From Corynebacterium marambiense (lineage in GTDB: Bacteria > Actinomycetota > Actinomycetes > Mycobacteriales > Mycobacteriaceae): DNA of 64,000 nucleotides. The stretch's first letter is position 1, and every line of letters starts with the position of its first letter. A program made the translations under genes and the position numbers. A model generated the notes under the pieces. That model made no database searches. It had not been told where the DNA came from and worked only from the letters and a program-made list of their open reading frames with translations. This document shows, in pieces, positions 48,519 to 57,717 of the stretch. The DNA lies in assembly GCF_016342275.1 (NCBI RefSeq), contig NZ_JAEIOT010000007.1, forward strand, positions 372,001 to 436,000, in the 5' to 3' direction.

Positions 48519-50969
48519 CTAGTGGGGGCCCCAGGGCAGCCGGAATCCCGCCGGCATCTGGGTCCGGAGAAAGTGGATGATGCCCGCCACGAGCGCGAGG
48601 AAACCACCGATGGTCAGAACCGGGATGAGACCGGGCAGCCCAGCGGAATCCGAGCCACTGGATCCACTGAACAACATTCCGAGGAGCTTCCCCGGATCGG
48701 TCGACCCTCCAGCGGCTCCATCAGCGTCTGCCCCGACCACGAAGGCGGCGATCGCCTTGTCCACGCTTCCATCGGGGTAGGTGACCGTCACGACGACACC
48801 GATGGTCTCCCCGACATCAGAGGCTGCAGGTGTTAACGTGACCACCCCGGTGTCGGGATCCACCACTGCACCTCCGGGCCGGTCACCGTCGAGCGAATAG
48901 CTCGCGGCACCTGGGGTGCGTCCGCTGTCCGAGGTGAAGGTGGGGGTGGGCGAAGCGGCCTTTCGTCCGGATACCGCCCGCGTCACCGGGTAGACCGGGG
49001 TGAGTTCGTGGGCATCGGTCACCGGCGTGGATGGCGTACCTGTGAGCGATTCGTCCATGTAGAACGGGGTGATCGACGGATCGAGTTTGCCCGCGGCGGT
49101 GGCTTCCTCCAGCACCTGGAGTCCGATGTAGGTGTTCAGGTCAGAGTCCGGGTTCTCGGTGCTCGGCCGGCCGTCGATCACGACGATCCTCCCGCCGGTT
49201 GCGACAACCCCGTCGTTCTGGTTGCGTTCGGTTCCCTTCATGTAACTCGAGAGGGTTGCCGAGTCCAGTACCTCGAAAGTAACGGGATCGATGATGGCCA
49301 GGGTGGACTTGTCGGCGTCGGTGAGTACGAGATTGCCGTCATCGGTGAAGGCACCACCGGCGAGATGCGCGAGGTTCACCCCGTCCACTACTACCTTGTC
49401 CCGGCCGTGCACCTGCGTGAAGGTTCCGTTGTCGTAGGCGTAGGTGGCCACCCCCTGCCCTTCCTGGTCCGCGTAGTCGTTCCAGATCGCGATCTGGTTG
49501 CCCCGGACTGCGACGCCGTCGTTGGATGCGACGAACTCGTACTGCGGCCAAGCAGCGGTGACCAGCGTCGCGGTGACATCCTCCTTCGGCGTGACATGGA
49601 TCGGTACGGCACCACGTTTCCGCGGTCCGCCAAAGCCGTCGTCCGTCCCCTCGACCGGTGTCGTCCCGTGATCATTCACCGACAGCCAGGTCCCGTCCGG
49701 TAGCCCGAGGAGTTTCGATGCGCGCCCGTTCGGGATGGATTCGCCGTAGGCGCCGTCCGAGTAGTACTTGTCATCGACGGAAATACCGAACAGCTGGCTT
49801 CCACTGGGCAGATCCACGGTGGTACGCTCACCGCCCGGAGCGATCGTGGTGAATTGGTCCTCGCCCTTGCGGGCCTGATGGATGATGCCCACCTCGCCGG
49901 TCGAGGCGTTGAAGCCCATCGAGGTGACGCGGTGCGGGAGGCGGGTGATGAGCTCCGGTTCACCCACGCCTGCCGCCGTGACCGCGACCTTGTAGACAGG
50001 GGTGTCCACGACCGGATCCAGGAATCCAGCGGGCTCATTGTATCCGGCGAAATAGAGCACGTTCTCCGTCGGGTCGTAGGCGGAGGGGTTGTCCGAGTCG
50101 AGATCGATCGTGCGTTTCTCGCCGATCGGCTTCATGTCCCGCCCGATCAGGACGGCGGTGTTGGCCGCGTGGTCACCCGCGACCAACACCAGCGATCCGT
50201 CACTCCGCGGGAAGAGACGCACCGCGTGCTCGAGGACGATCCCTGTGTGCTCCGCGACCGTCGTCGAGTAGCCGCCGTCCCCGGCACCCGTGAACCCGGG
50301 GGCACCGGTGTAGGTGAAGTCCAGGAGGGACAGTGCGTCGCCCTCGTCGAGGATGTCGCTGAACGCGTGTGCACCGGCGACGGTCAACGCCGAAGGAACG
50401 TCCGCCCATGTGGTTAAGCCATCCGAGGTGTTGTACCGACCGTTCTTCAGGTCGAAGGTGGCTAGGTCAAGCCGTTCGGGCCCCTCCCACTCACCGGAGT
50501 TACGGTTGACGGTGTGCACGACGGCGCTGAACACTCCCCTCCCCGTGGCCGGGTCATAGGTGATCCACGGACGGGAGAAGGTCAGGTCCAGCTGGCACTG
50601 ACCGCGCACCTCCTCGGGGGTCTCACAGAAGCTGCGGATGTTGGCTGTTCCCTGATACTTGAGCAGCACCTGACCGTCCGAGGTCGTCTCCCGTCCCACG
50701 AAGGGCCAGATGATGTCGCTCGTCCCCTGCCTCGCTCCATCGAGTGTGGTGTCGGCACCGCCGGAGATCTGCATGAACAAGTCGCGGATGTTCCAGTACA
50801 TCGCCGGTGTGTCATCGGCGTACTCGGTGACCTCTGCCGTGTGCGTGATCCCGATGGGATTGGTCTCATCCGCTGTGGCCGGAGAAACCACCAGCGGGGA
50901 GGCGGTCAGGGCCACGCATGCGAGCGTGCCGATTCCCGCGCGTCGGATTCGGTGGATTCTTCTGGTCAT
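48519..50969 (-). CDS. Membrane-anchored HtaA-domain / propeller-like protein (2)
   Basis: An 816-residue paralogue of the previous HtaA-domain protein. Signal peptide (about 1-34), HtaA domain (GITHTAEVTEYADDTPAMYWNIRDLF start; QLDLTFSRPWITYD), with the same cysteine pair (SFCET...GQCQL). Propeller-like middle, then near the C-terminus a Rib/YPDG-type Ig-like domain (SLDGDRPGGAVVDPDTG, VTYPDGSVDKA). A helix (LIPVLTIGGFLALVAGIIHFL) and basic tail follow. The ATG at 50967-50969 starts the signal peptide; upstream codons do not look coding. Probably a surface haem/haemoprotein receptor, iron-regulated (inference). Confidence 0.78.
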   Translation of the reverse strand: MTRRIHRIRRAGIGTLACVALTASPLVVSPATADETNPIGITHTAEVTEYADDTPAMYWNIRDLFMQISGGADTTLDGARQGTSDIIWPFVGRETTSDGQVLLKYQGTANIRSFCETPEEVRGQCQLDLTFSRPWITYDPATGRGVFSAVVHTVNRNSGEWEGPERLDLATFDLKNGRYNTSDGLTTWADVPSALTVAGAHAFSDILDEGDALSLLDFTYTGAPGFTGAGDGGYSTTVAEHTGIVLEHAVRLFPRSDGSLVLVAGDHAANTAVLIGRDMKPIGEKRTIDLDSDNPSAYDPTENVLYFAGYNEPAGFLDPVVDTPVYKVAVTAAGVGEPELITRLPHRVTSMGFNASTGEVGIIHQARKGEDQFTTIAPGGERTTVDLPSGSQLFGISVDDKYYSDGAYGESIPNGRASKLLGLPDGTWLSVNDHGTTPVEGTDDGFGGPRKRGAVPIHVTPKEDVTATLVTAAWPQYEFVASNDGVAVRGNQIAIWNDYADQEGQGVATYAYDNGTFTQVHGRDKVVVDGVNLAHLAGGAFTDDGNLVLTDADKSTLAIIDPVTFEVLDSATLSSYMKGTERNQNDGVVATGGRIVVIDGRPSTENPDSDLNTYIGLQVLEEATAAGKLDPSITPFYMDESLTGTPSTPVTDAHELTPVYPVTRAVSGRKAASPTPTFTSDSGRTPGAASYSLDGDRPGGAVVDPDTGVVTLTPAASDVGETIGVVVTVTYPDGSVDKAIAAFVVGADADGAAGGSTDPGKLLGMLFSGSSGSDSAGLPGLIPVLTIGGFLALVAGIIHFLRTQMPAGFRLPWGPH

Positions 50970-51060
50970 GAGGTGTCCTCTGGGAGATCGGAAAAGGTGC
51001 GGTACAGCAACGCGAGCCCGGGATCTCCCTTGCCGCAACAGTGCTGCCTCTACCAATACC

Positions 51061-51079
51061 TTAGTTTAGGCTTGGCTAT
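51061..51079. promoter_or_regulatory. DtxR-like iron box upstream of the second HtaA-domain gene
   Basis: Plus-strand TTAGTTTAGGCTTGGCTAT matches 14 of 19 positions of the DtxR consensus. It lies 92 bases before the ATG of the second HtaA-domain gene. Confidence 0.6.
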
Positions 51080-51131
51080 ACTCGACGTGTTCATGGAAAC
51101 TGTGAGACAGTCCTCAAGCTCCCGCCCTGTC

Positions 51132-51899
51132 TCACACGGCCTCGATGACTCCGGCCACAGAATCAGCCGACACCTCGTCCAGCCGGACGCAGACACCCTC
51201 TAGCCGCTTCGCTAGATCTGCGGCCAGACCGAGCCGGATACGTCCGCTCCGTTCGCAGTCGATCACCAGACTCCCCGCGAGTCCGCGGTCCCGGATGACG
51301 GCGGCCGCACGGCGAACGCCGACGGTACCAGAGGCCCCGGTTGCACGCCCATCCGAGAGCACGACGAGCAGAGCGCGGCGCCCGGGTTCCCTGCGGTGTT
51401 CCCGTTCGATCAAGTCGTGGGCCATCATCAGGCCCTCCCCGAGGGGTGTGCGCCCGCCGGTCGGTGCTCCTTCGAGCCGACGCACCGCGGTCGCGGTCGA
51501 GCCGGTCGGGGGAAGCAGGATCTCAGGGGCCGATCCCCGGACTGAGATAACCGCAATCCGGTCGCGGCGCTGATAGGCGTCCCGGAGCATGGAGACCACG
51601 GCACCAGTCACCGCGGAAAGCCGGTCCTTTCCCGCCATTGATCCAGAGGCGTCGACGACGAAGACGACCAGGTTCGATTCCATGCCACGGCGAAGAGATC
51701 CGCGGAGATCCTCCGGCCGGAAGTCGATCAGGCCATCGATGATCCGTGCACCACGGTCGGCCGCGGCGAGCACAGATCCGACCATATTCAACCCACGTCC
51801 ACCGACGACGGCCCGGACGTTCTGTCCCTGCACGGACCATGCCTTGGACCTTCTACCGGGGATGCCCTCGTCCCCGGGTCCCTTACGCCTGAGAACCCT
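51132..51899 (-). CDS. chlD: C-terminal (VWA) half of ChlD-type chelatase subunit, reached by +1 frameshift
   Basis: 255 codons in the +1 frame relative to the AAA+ half. The conserved linker [12 protein letters not shown], then [11 protein letters not shown], and a von Willebrand A domain with MIDAS residues in VVDASGSM, a Thr in GGRTPLGEG and LSDGRATG. An internal GTG at 51831-51833 could start a 233-residue protein, but the conserved GRRSKAW linker lies upstream of it. That argues for a single protein joined to the AAA+ part, as in fused M. tuberculosis Rv2850c. Confidence 0.82.
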   Translation of the reverse strand, partial: RVLRRKGPGDEGIPGRRSKAWSVQGQNVRAVVGGRGLNMVGSVLAAADRGARIIDGLIDFRPEDLRGSLRRGMESNLVVFVVDASGSMAGKDRLSAVTGAVVSMLRDAYQRRDRIAVISVRGSAPEILLPPTGSTATAVRRLEGAPTGGRTPLGEGLMMAHDLIEREHRREPGRRALLVVLSDGRATGASGTVGVRRAAAVIRDRGLAGSLVIDCERSGRIRLGLAADLAKRLEGVCVRLDEVSADSVAGVIEAV

Positions 51900-51903
51900 G
51901 GGG
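51883..51903 (-). other. +1 frameshift site in chlD
   Basis: On the minus strand the zero frame reads TTT CGT CCC CAG GGT TCT CAG GCG TAA. Skipping one C after the CCC codon (51901-51903) gives CCC AGG GTT CTC AGG CGT AAG and opens the frame of the VWA half. FRP from the zero frame plus RVLR from the +1 frame recreates the FRxRxLR pattern of unbroken homologues. Confidence 0.75.
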
Positions 51904-53007
51904 ACGAAAGGGGGCGCCCTGTTCGGCGCGACCTACCTTTCCATCATCGGTCGGCTGTTCGGACGGTTCCTCCGGTTGCCGCTGAGGTTCCGGGCTCTGC
52001 TGGTCCTGAGCATCGTCCGGCTCAGGGTTGTCATCCGGTTCCGGTACGTACGACTCCGCCTGCGACTCGGGTTCCGGATGCTGGTCGCGGGCCTCATCCA
52101 TCGTCTCGTCGAGTTTGTCCTCATCGAGTCCGGGCTCATCGAAGGGGTCACGGCGCCGCCGGTGCGGAAGCGCGAGCTGTGCCGCGGTCCGGATGTCCTC
52201 GTCAGTGACAGCGGTGTCGCCACGGTAGGCGGCGCAGGCCGCCGCGGCGCGCGCGATGACGAGATCGGCGCGCATTCCATCGACGTCGAAGCTGGCGCAG
52301 ATGTGCGCGATCCGGGCGAGGTTCGTCCCCGTCAGCTCGACTTCGGGCAAGATCTCCCGCGCCCGAGTGATGCGGGCGGCGAGATCGGCGTCCTCCCCCT
52401 CCCATGCCGATGCAAATCCCGCGGGATCTGCCTCATAGTCCAGACGCCGCCGGATGATCTCGGCACGGATCTCGACGTCACGTGATGCGGCGACATCCAC
52501 GGCTAGACCGAAGCGGTCGAGCAACTGCGGTCGCAGCTCTCCCTCCTCCGGATTCATCGTGCCGACGAGCACGAAGTCCGCCGGGGAGATGTGTGAGATG
52601 CCGTCACGCTCAATGGTGACGCGGCCGGTAGCCGCCGCATCGAGAAGTGTGTCCACGAGGTGATCGGCGAGGAGATTCACCTCGTCCACGTAGAGCACAC
52701 CTCCGTCTGCCTGTGCCAGCAGTCCCGGATGGTATTCGGCGCGGCCGGTGGTCAGTACGGTCTCGACGTCGAGTGAACCGACCACGCGGTCTTCGGTAGC
52801 GCCGATGGGCAGGTTCACGAGCGGCGCCCCATCGAGAAGAGCTGCGAAGGCCCTCACCGTGGTCGTCTTCGCCGTGCCTTTCTCCCCACGCACGACGACA
52901 CCCCCGATCCGGGGCGAGATCGCATTGAGGATCAGGGCCAGCCGAAGCTGATCCTGACCGACGACCGCAGTGAACGGATAACCGGCGTCGGGGGTGGAGT
53001 GCGTCAC
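51883..53007 (-). CDS. chlI: AAA+ (ChlI-like) part of ChlD-type chelatase; zero-frame product
   Basis: 374 residues. AAA+ ATPase: Walker [10 protein letters not shown] (41-49), Walker [11 protein letters not shown] (104-113), [18 protein letters not shown] (sensor/arginine-finger region), then HRRRRDPFD and an acidic Pro/Gln-rich linker typical of ChlD. The zero frame stops at TAA 51883-51885, inside the linker. With one base skipped at the CCCC run, the product would be about 624 residues, close to fused homologues. GTG start 2 bases after the mqo stop. It probably serves metal insertion for cobalamin (with CobN elsewhere) or another metal chelatase (inference). Confidence 0.85.
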   Translation of the reverse strand: MTHSTPDAGYPFTAVVGQDQLRLALILNAISPRIGGVVVRGEKGTAKTTTVRAFAALLDGAPLVNLPIGATEDRVVGSLDVETVLTTGRAEYHPGLLAQADGGVLYVDEVNLLADHLVDTLLDAAATGRVTIERDGISHISPADFVLVGTMNPEEGELRPQLLDRFGLAVDVAASRDVEIRAEIIRRRLDYEADPAGFASAWEGEDADLAARITRAREILPEVELTGTNLARIAHICASFDVDGMRADLVIARAAAACAAYRGDTAVTDEDIRTAAQLALPHRRRRDPFDEPGLDEDKLDETMDEARDQHPEPESQAESYVPEPDDNPEPDDAQDQQSPEPQRQPEEPSEQPTDDGKVGRAEQGAPFRPQGSQA

Positions 53008-53009
53008 TA

Positions 53010-54518
53010 TTAGTCCTGGTCCTCCAGCTTGAGGGTCTTCTGGGTACGCTCCCAGGTCTCATGGAACAACTTCTCATCCATGGCGAGCTTGATGCCGTAG
53101 GTCGGCACCATCTCCTTGATCTTTGGGCCCCACGAAACCATGTGCGAACCGAAGCAGCGTTCCAGGAGTTCGAGCATAGCGGCAGGAGCGATGGAGGCCC
53201 CAGGAGATGCTCCGAGGATGCCCGCGATGGAACCTTCCGCGTTGTTGATGAGTGCGGTACCGAACTCGAGGGAACCGAACCGCGGTCCCGCGACAGGCTT
53301 GATCACCTGGACGCGCTGACCGGCGGTGACCAGCTCCCAGTCCTCGGAACGGGCGTTCGGTATGTATTCACGGAGCGATTCCATGCGGGCCTCGGCGCCC
53401 TTCATCACCTCGGTGATGAGGTACTTGGTCAGCCCCATCTCCTGTAGGCCAACGGCCGCCATCGAGGGAATGTTGGTGAGCCGCAGGGATTTGGCCAGAT
53501 CCAGCCAGGACCCCTGCTTCAGGAACTTCGGGGTCCACCCTGCGTAGGGACCGAAGAGCAACCCCGTCTTCCCGTCGATGACGCGGGTGTCCAGGTGCGG
53601 CACGCTCATCGGGGGTGCACCGACGGAGGCCTTGCCGTAAACCTTGGCGTGATGCTGGACGATGATGTCCTCATTGGTACAGCGCAGCCACTCGCCGGAG
53701 ACGGGGAATCCACCGAATCCGCGGATCTCCGCGATCCCGGACTTCTGGAGCAATGGAAGGGCCATTCCTCCGGCTCCGACGAATACGAAGTTCGCCCGCA
53801 CCACACTAGTGTCACCGGTGTGGACATTCTTGACCTTGATTTTCCACTTGGCCCCATCTCGGATGATGTCGGCAACCTCGTGTCCGTACCGGATCTCGGT
53901 CCCGGACTCTTCCGCATTGCGGAGGAACTGACGGGTCAGCGCACCGTAGTTGATGTCCGTTCCGGCATCGATCCAGGAGATGGCGACCTTCTGTGCATCG
54001 AAGTCGCGGCCCTCAGCCATGAGGGGGAGGAACTCGGCGAACTTCTGCTGGTCGTCAGTGAACTGCATGCCCGGGAACAGCGGATGGACAGACAGCGCGT
54101 CATAGCGCTTGCGCAGATACTGGACCTGATCATCGCCTTGGGCGAAGGAGACATGGGGTACCTGGTTGATGAAACCACGTGCGTTGTCAAGCTGGTTGTT
54201 CTCCAGGAGGTAAGCCCAGAACTGGCGGGACACCTGGAACTTCTCGTTGACGGCAACGGCCTTGGCGGTCTGAACCTCGCCGTTGACCTCCGGGGTGTAG
54301 TTCAGTTCGCACAGCGCAGAGTGTCCGGTACCGGCGTTGTTCCACGGCGAGGAGGATTCCTCGGCGGGACCGTCGAGCCGTTCGACGACGAGCTGCGACC
54401 ATCCGGGTTCAAGCTGGCGCAGCATCGCACCGAGGGTGGCGGACATGATGCCGGCGCCGATCAGACAGACATCGACCACGTCTGTCACATGAGCTGCAAA
54501 AACCTTGGAGTCAGACAC
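53010..54518 (-). CDS. mqo: Malate:quinone oxidoreductase
   Basis: A 502-residue FAD-dependent peripheral membrane enzyme oxidising malate to oxaloacetate with electrons to menaquinone. FAD motif [16 protein letters not shown] near residues 18-33, [22 protein letters not shown] (excerpt), [23 protein letters not shown], and [17 protein letters not shown]. The GTG at 54516-54518 was chosen because GAAGG lies about 9 bases upstream and VSDSK matches the corynebacterial N-terminus; a TTG 3 codons earlier is too close to that site. It is followed 2 bases later by the chelatase gene. Confidence 0.95.
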   Translation of the reverse strand: MSDSKVFAAHVTDVVDVCLIGAGIMSATLGAMLRQLEPGWSQLVVERLDGPAEESSSPWNNAGTGHSALCELNYTPEVNGEVQTAKAVAVNEKFQVSRQFWAYLLENNQLDNARGFINQVPHVSFAQGDDQVQYLRKRYDALSVHPLFPGMQFTDDQQKFAEFLPLMAEGRDFDAQKVAISWIDAGTDINYGALTRQFLRNAEESGTEIRYGHEVADIIRDGAKWKIKVKNVHTGDTSVVRANFVFVGAGGMALPLLQKSGIAEIRGFGGFPVSGEWLRCTNEDIIVQHHAKVYGKASVGAPPMSVPHLDTRVIDGKTGLLFGPYAGWTPKFLKQGSWLDLAKSLRLTNIPSMAAVGLQEMGLTKYLITEVMKGAEARMESLREYIPNARSEDWELVTAGQRVQVIKPVAGPRFGSLEFGTALINNAEGSIAGILGASPGASIAPAAMLELLERCFGSHMVSWGPKIKEMVPTYGIKLAMDEKLFHETWERTQKTLKLEDQD

Positions 54519-55185
54519 TGTATTCAACCTTCGCTAGTTCTTCGAATTGTGTATTCGCCCCAGTCCCGGTAAGCGGATCCGCTCCGGAACCACACCCATC
54601 ACGTCATCATCCACCGTTCCGCCTGGACAGACCGTCCGGTGCCCACTCACCCCTGCCCACGATCCGGATGACACGCGCGACATGACACGACACCGACGGA
54701 GCCCTGCCGAGCATCCCGATCGACCACCGCTAACCGATGCTTCCGTCACCAGCACCGGCGCGGCCCAAGATGAGGATTCCCGGACTGGCCTATCGCTGTA
54801 ACACATTACGCCCTGCACCTCGGGGGTATCAGCACGGCCCCGATTTCAAGGTCCAACTACCCCCACAAACACCCCCGTGCGCCGCAGTATCACGCCACCC
54901 ACCACGGCGAACTCGCCGCGATCTCGAACGGATTCCCAGGGAGAGAAGACCAAAAGGAGAGCCGCCACTACTAAAAACACCCCCACCATCGCCCCCGAAC
55001 CGTCCCACGCCGCGAGTTCCATCGCATACGGGAGGTGGAGCAACTCGGCGCCCGTCACCTGAAAATCTGATAAATATTTGGTGACCATGTCCAGGGATCT
55101 ACTACCAGAGAGTTAGATTTCCCACTGAGTACACCGGAATCGCCCCTCCCGGGACCAACTCCCCAGAAAAAGGAAAACCACGCGC
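54519..55185. other. Intergenic region between mqo and the phosphatase
   Basis: 667 bases holding both divergent promoters. The part at about 54560-54830 is plain GC-rich sequence without a clear signal. Near the phosphatase there is an AT-rich block (CTGATAAATATTTGG, about 55067-55081), and TTAGATTT around 55104-55111 could be a -10. One small membrane-protein-like frame on the minus strand is listed separately. Confidence 0.4.
54846..55088 (-). CDS. Possible small membrane protein
   Basis: 80 codons from ATG at 55086-55088. One convincing hydrophobic segment (GAMVGVFLVVAALLLVFSP, about 33-51), a charged WESVRDRGEF stretch, and a second hydrophobic stretch at the end. TAGATC lies 7 bases before the ATG, compatible with a leaderless start. 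There is no recognised family, and it could be a chance frame in GC-rich DNA. Confidence 0.3.
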   Translation of the reverse strand: MVTKYLSDFQVTGAELLHLPYAMELAAWDGSGAMVGVFLVVAALLLVFSPWESVRDRGEFAVVGGVILRRTGVFVGVVGP

Positions 55186-57552
55186 ATGCTCACAACCTCC
55201 CTCAGCCGACCAACGACCGCACTGCTGGTAGCCGCTGCGGTTGTCCTCGGAGCCACCTCCGCAGTCAGCCCCGCCGCCGCTGACGAAATGACCGTCCCCC
55301 AGTACGGATTCAAGAACCAGTACATTCCGATGGGTACACCGGATGAAGCCACCACCCCTCCAGCAGGGTTCGAGCAGGTCTACACCATGGTACTGGGTCG
55401 CCACGGTTCCCGGGGAGCAAGTTCTTCCTCTCGGTTCAAGAACACCATGAAATACCTCAAGAGTGCGAAGGAACAGCCCGGCGCGCTCACTCCTCTCGGA
55501 GAGCGGGTTCTCGTCGAGATCGACCAGGCGCTCCAAATCACGAGGAACTTACCGGAGAACAGCCACCTTACCCCTCCGGAGAAGGGCGGATATGGAACGC
55601 TCACAACTCTCGGAGCACAGGAATGGCAGGCCATCGGACAGCGTAACTACGCCCGTAACCGCGACTTCTATACCCGGATCGCGGCTGCCGGGGAAAACGA
55701 CAAACTCAGGTACCACAGCTCGCCAAGGGGTCGATCGCAGTTCTCCGGAGTCAACTTCGCCATCGGTCTGCACAACTCGGACAACGCCCTCGACCCCTTG
55801 ATGGGGTACGACACCGCTGCGCCGGTCCCCATTAACACCGGTGTCTTCGGCGCCGACGGTGAACAGACCCCCCAGTCCAAACTGATGGTCGAGTACAAGA
55901 ACACGCAGAGCCCCGCATATCCGGAGTACAAGGCCTCCCAGAATCTTCCCGATGAGAAGCAGGCTGGCGAGGCATCCCACAGTGATCCGGCCGTCATCAG
56001 CGCCGCCCGGGAGATCCTGGGACATCTCTACTCACCCCAGTACCTGGCAACCCTGGACGATGAGGCCGCCATCTCGCAGGCTCACCAGTTCTACTCTGTC
56101 AACGGCTACGCCCGTTTGCTCACCAAGGAAGCCGGGGCACCGACGGGCGGCTGGGCCACCGAGGAGTACATGACCCCGCAGACCGCCCGGGAGATGCGGT
56201 ATCTCTACGAGGTCCACGACTTCTACACCTTCGGTCCCGGACGCGAGGGATCCTCGGATTCCTACCGGATCTATGATCCCCTCATCCGACTGATGCTCAA
56301 GGACGTCGATGACCGTGCGAACGGAGCATCGGAGGTGGCGGGCAACTTCTACTTCACCCACGGCGAAACCCTCGGCCCCGTCGAGAGCTACCTGCAGATC
56401 CCGCAGGCGAACCACCCGACGCCCCCCGGCAAGTACTTCGACAAGGACAACGCCTGGAATTCATCGGTGACCGTGCCGATGGCCGCCAACATCCAATGGG
56501 ACGCATTCCGGAACAAGGCCGGGATCACACTGGTTCGGATGTTGTTCAACGAAAAGGAGACCCCCTTTGGGCCGAAGTGTCAGCCCATCGCCGATGGCTC
56601 CCCGTTCTACACACTCAAGGAGCTCCAGGCTTGTGTACCGCTGGACTCCGTGTCAGACCACTCCAACGCCCGTCCTGCGGCAATCTGGGCACCCGGGCTC
56701 TCGACGGAACCGGTCAACGTCTGCGAGGGTGAACCCCTCGATCCGAGGGCCGGAATCATCGGACTGCCGGACGACGCCACAATTGAGGTCGTGGCGGCCG
56801 CGGACACAGGTACGGCGGGCGAGAAGAAACAGGAGATCAACGTCAAAGTTCCTGGTGAAAAGACCCGGGAGCTCACCGTTCCGGTCAGTGTCATCAAGTG
56901 CTCTACCGAAACCGCCACCACGACCGTGACTAGCACCAGCATCGTCACCGAGACGGCTGATCCGAAGACCGTCACGGAGACGCCTGACCCAGTCACGAGT
57001 GTGACCAACGAAATCCCCGAGCCGGTCACCACAACGGTGACCACGACTCCGGAGCCGGTGACGGTTACCGCAGAACCGACCCCCACCACGGTCATCGTAA
57101 CGAAGGACCCGACTCCCACCACGGTCACGAAGACCCAGACACCCGCGACTGTCACCGAGACGCCCGCGCCGGTTTCCACGACGGTTACGGAAACCTCGAC
57201 CGTTGTAACGACGACGACGATATACCCGGAACCGACGACGGTAACCGCAGTTCCGGCACCGGCCACCGGGACCGTGACAGTGACCGAGACCGTCGGACCG
57301 AGCACCGTTACGGTAACACCGGAACTGACCGTGACCACCGTCACCGAACAGCCCCGCCCCGCTGATTCCCTCCCCGCCATCGCAGGCGTGATCGCGCTCG
57401 TGGGATCGGTGCTGGCAATCATCACCGCTCTCAATCTCCCGACGATTCTCAGCGGACTCACAGGCGGTGTCACCAATCTCTTCCTCCCGCAGTTCAACAG
57501 CGGGGTACTGGAGTCGTTGCTGGCTGTGATTCGCTCCTGGCAGAACCTGTAG
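55186..57552 (+). CDS. Surface-anchored histidine-type acid phosphatase (MINPP/phytase-like)
   Basis: 788 residues. Signal peptide 1-32 (AAA-DE cleavage region), then a histidine phosphatase clade 2 domain (about 60-500): the nucleophile motif is LGRHGSRG (R72, H73, R76; the Pro of RHGxRxP is missing), and the proton-donor motif is THGETL (H392, G393, E394), nearest to the HAE form of inositol-polyphosphate phosphatases. A small domain with Cys pairs follows, then a Thr/Val/Pro-rich stalk (about 575-730, TVTET/TPTTV units), a membrane helix (LPAIAGVIALVGSVLAIITAL) and an amphipathic tail. AAAAAGGAAAA precedes the ATG. Confidence 0.8.
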   Translation: MLTTSLSRPTTALLVAAAVVLGATSAVSPAAADEMTVPQYGFKNQYIPMGTPDEATTPPAGFEQVYTMVLGRHGSRGASSSSRFKNTMKYLKSAKEQPGALTPLGERVLVEIDQALQITRNLPENSHLTPPEKGGYGTLTTLGAQEWQAIGQRNYARNRDFYTRIAAAGENDKLRYHSSPRGRSQFSGVNFAIGLHNSDNALDPLMGYDTAAPVPINTGVFGADGEQTPQSKLMVEYKNTQSPAYPEYKASQNLPDEKQAGEASHSDPAVISAAREILGHLYSPQYLATLDDEAAISQAHQFYSVNGYARLLTKEAGAPTGGWATEEYMTPQTAREMRYLYEVHDFYTFGPGREGSSDSYRIYDPLIRLMLKDVDDRANGASEVAGNFYFTHGETLGPVESYLQIPQANHPTPPGKYFDKDNAWNSSVTVPMAANIQWDAFRNKAGITLVRMLFNEKETPFGPKCQPIADGSPFYTLKELQACVPLDSVSDHSNARPAAIWAPGLSTEPVNVCEGEPLDPRAGIIGLPDDATIEVVAAADTGTAGEKKQEINVKVPGEKTRELTVPVSVIKCSTETATTTVTSTSIVTETADPKTVTETPDPVTSVTNEIPEPVTTTVTTTPEPVTVTAEPTPTTVIVTKDPTPTTVTKTQTPATVTETPAPVSTTVTETSTVVTTTTIYPEPTTVTAVPAPATGTVTVTETVGPSTVTVTPELTVTTVTEQPRPADSLPAIAGVIALVGSVLAIITALNLPTILSGLTGGVTNLFLPQFNSGVLESLLAVIRSWQNL

Positions 57553-57575
57553 GGGCTTCACCCGCTCCGGGTTGG

Positions 57576-57617
57576 ACCCCGCTGGAGCACCCTCCCGGAG
57601 GCGTGCCAGCGGGGTTC
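57576..57617 (+). terminator. Terminator of the phosphatase gene
   Basis: ACCCCGCTGG pairs perfectly with CCAGCGGGGT, with an inner CCTCC/GGAGG stem. It lies 24 bases beyond the stop. Confidence 0.82.
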
Positions 57618-57717
57618 ACTCGCGATTAGTCTGTGCCGGTGCACCGGTACAAGATCTCATCCTGCGTCCGCGGTACAGGGTCGGCGTGATCTGTGTCCCC
57701 GGGATAGGGTGATCCAC

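Noticed and set aside
51132..51833. Independent VWA gene starting at the GTG at 51833
   Set aside because: The conserved [10 protein letters not shown] linker lies upstream of that codon in the same frame and joins the AAA+ half by a one-base shift, so a separate gene is the less likely reading, although internal initiation cannot be excluded.
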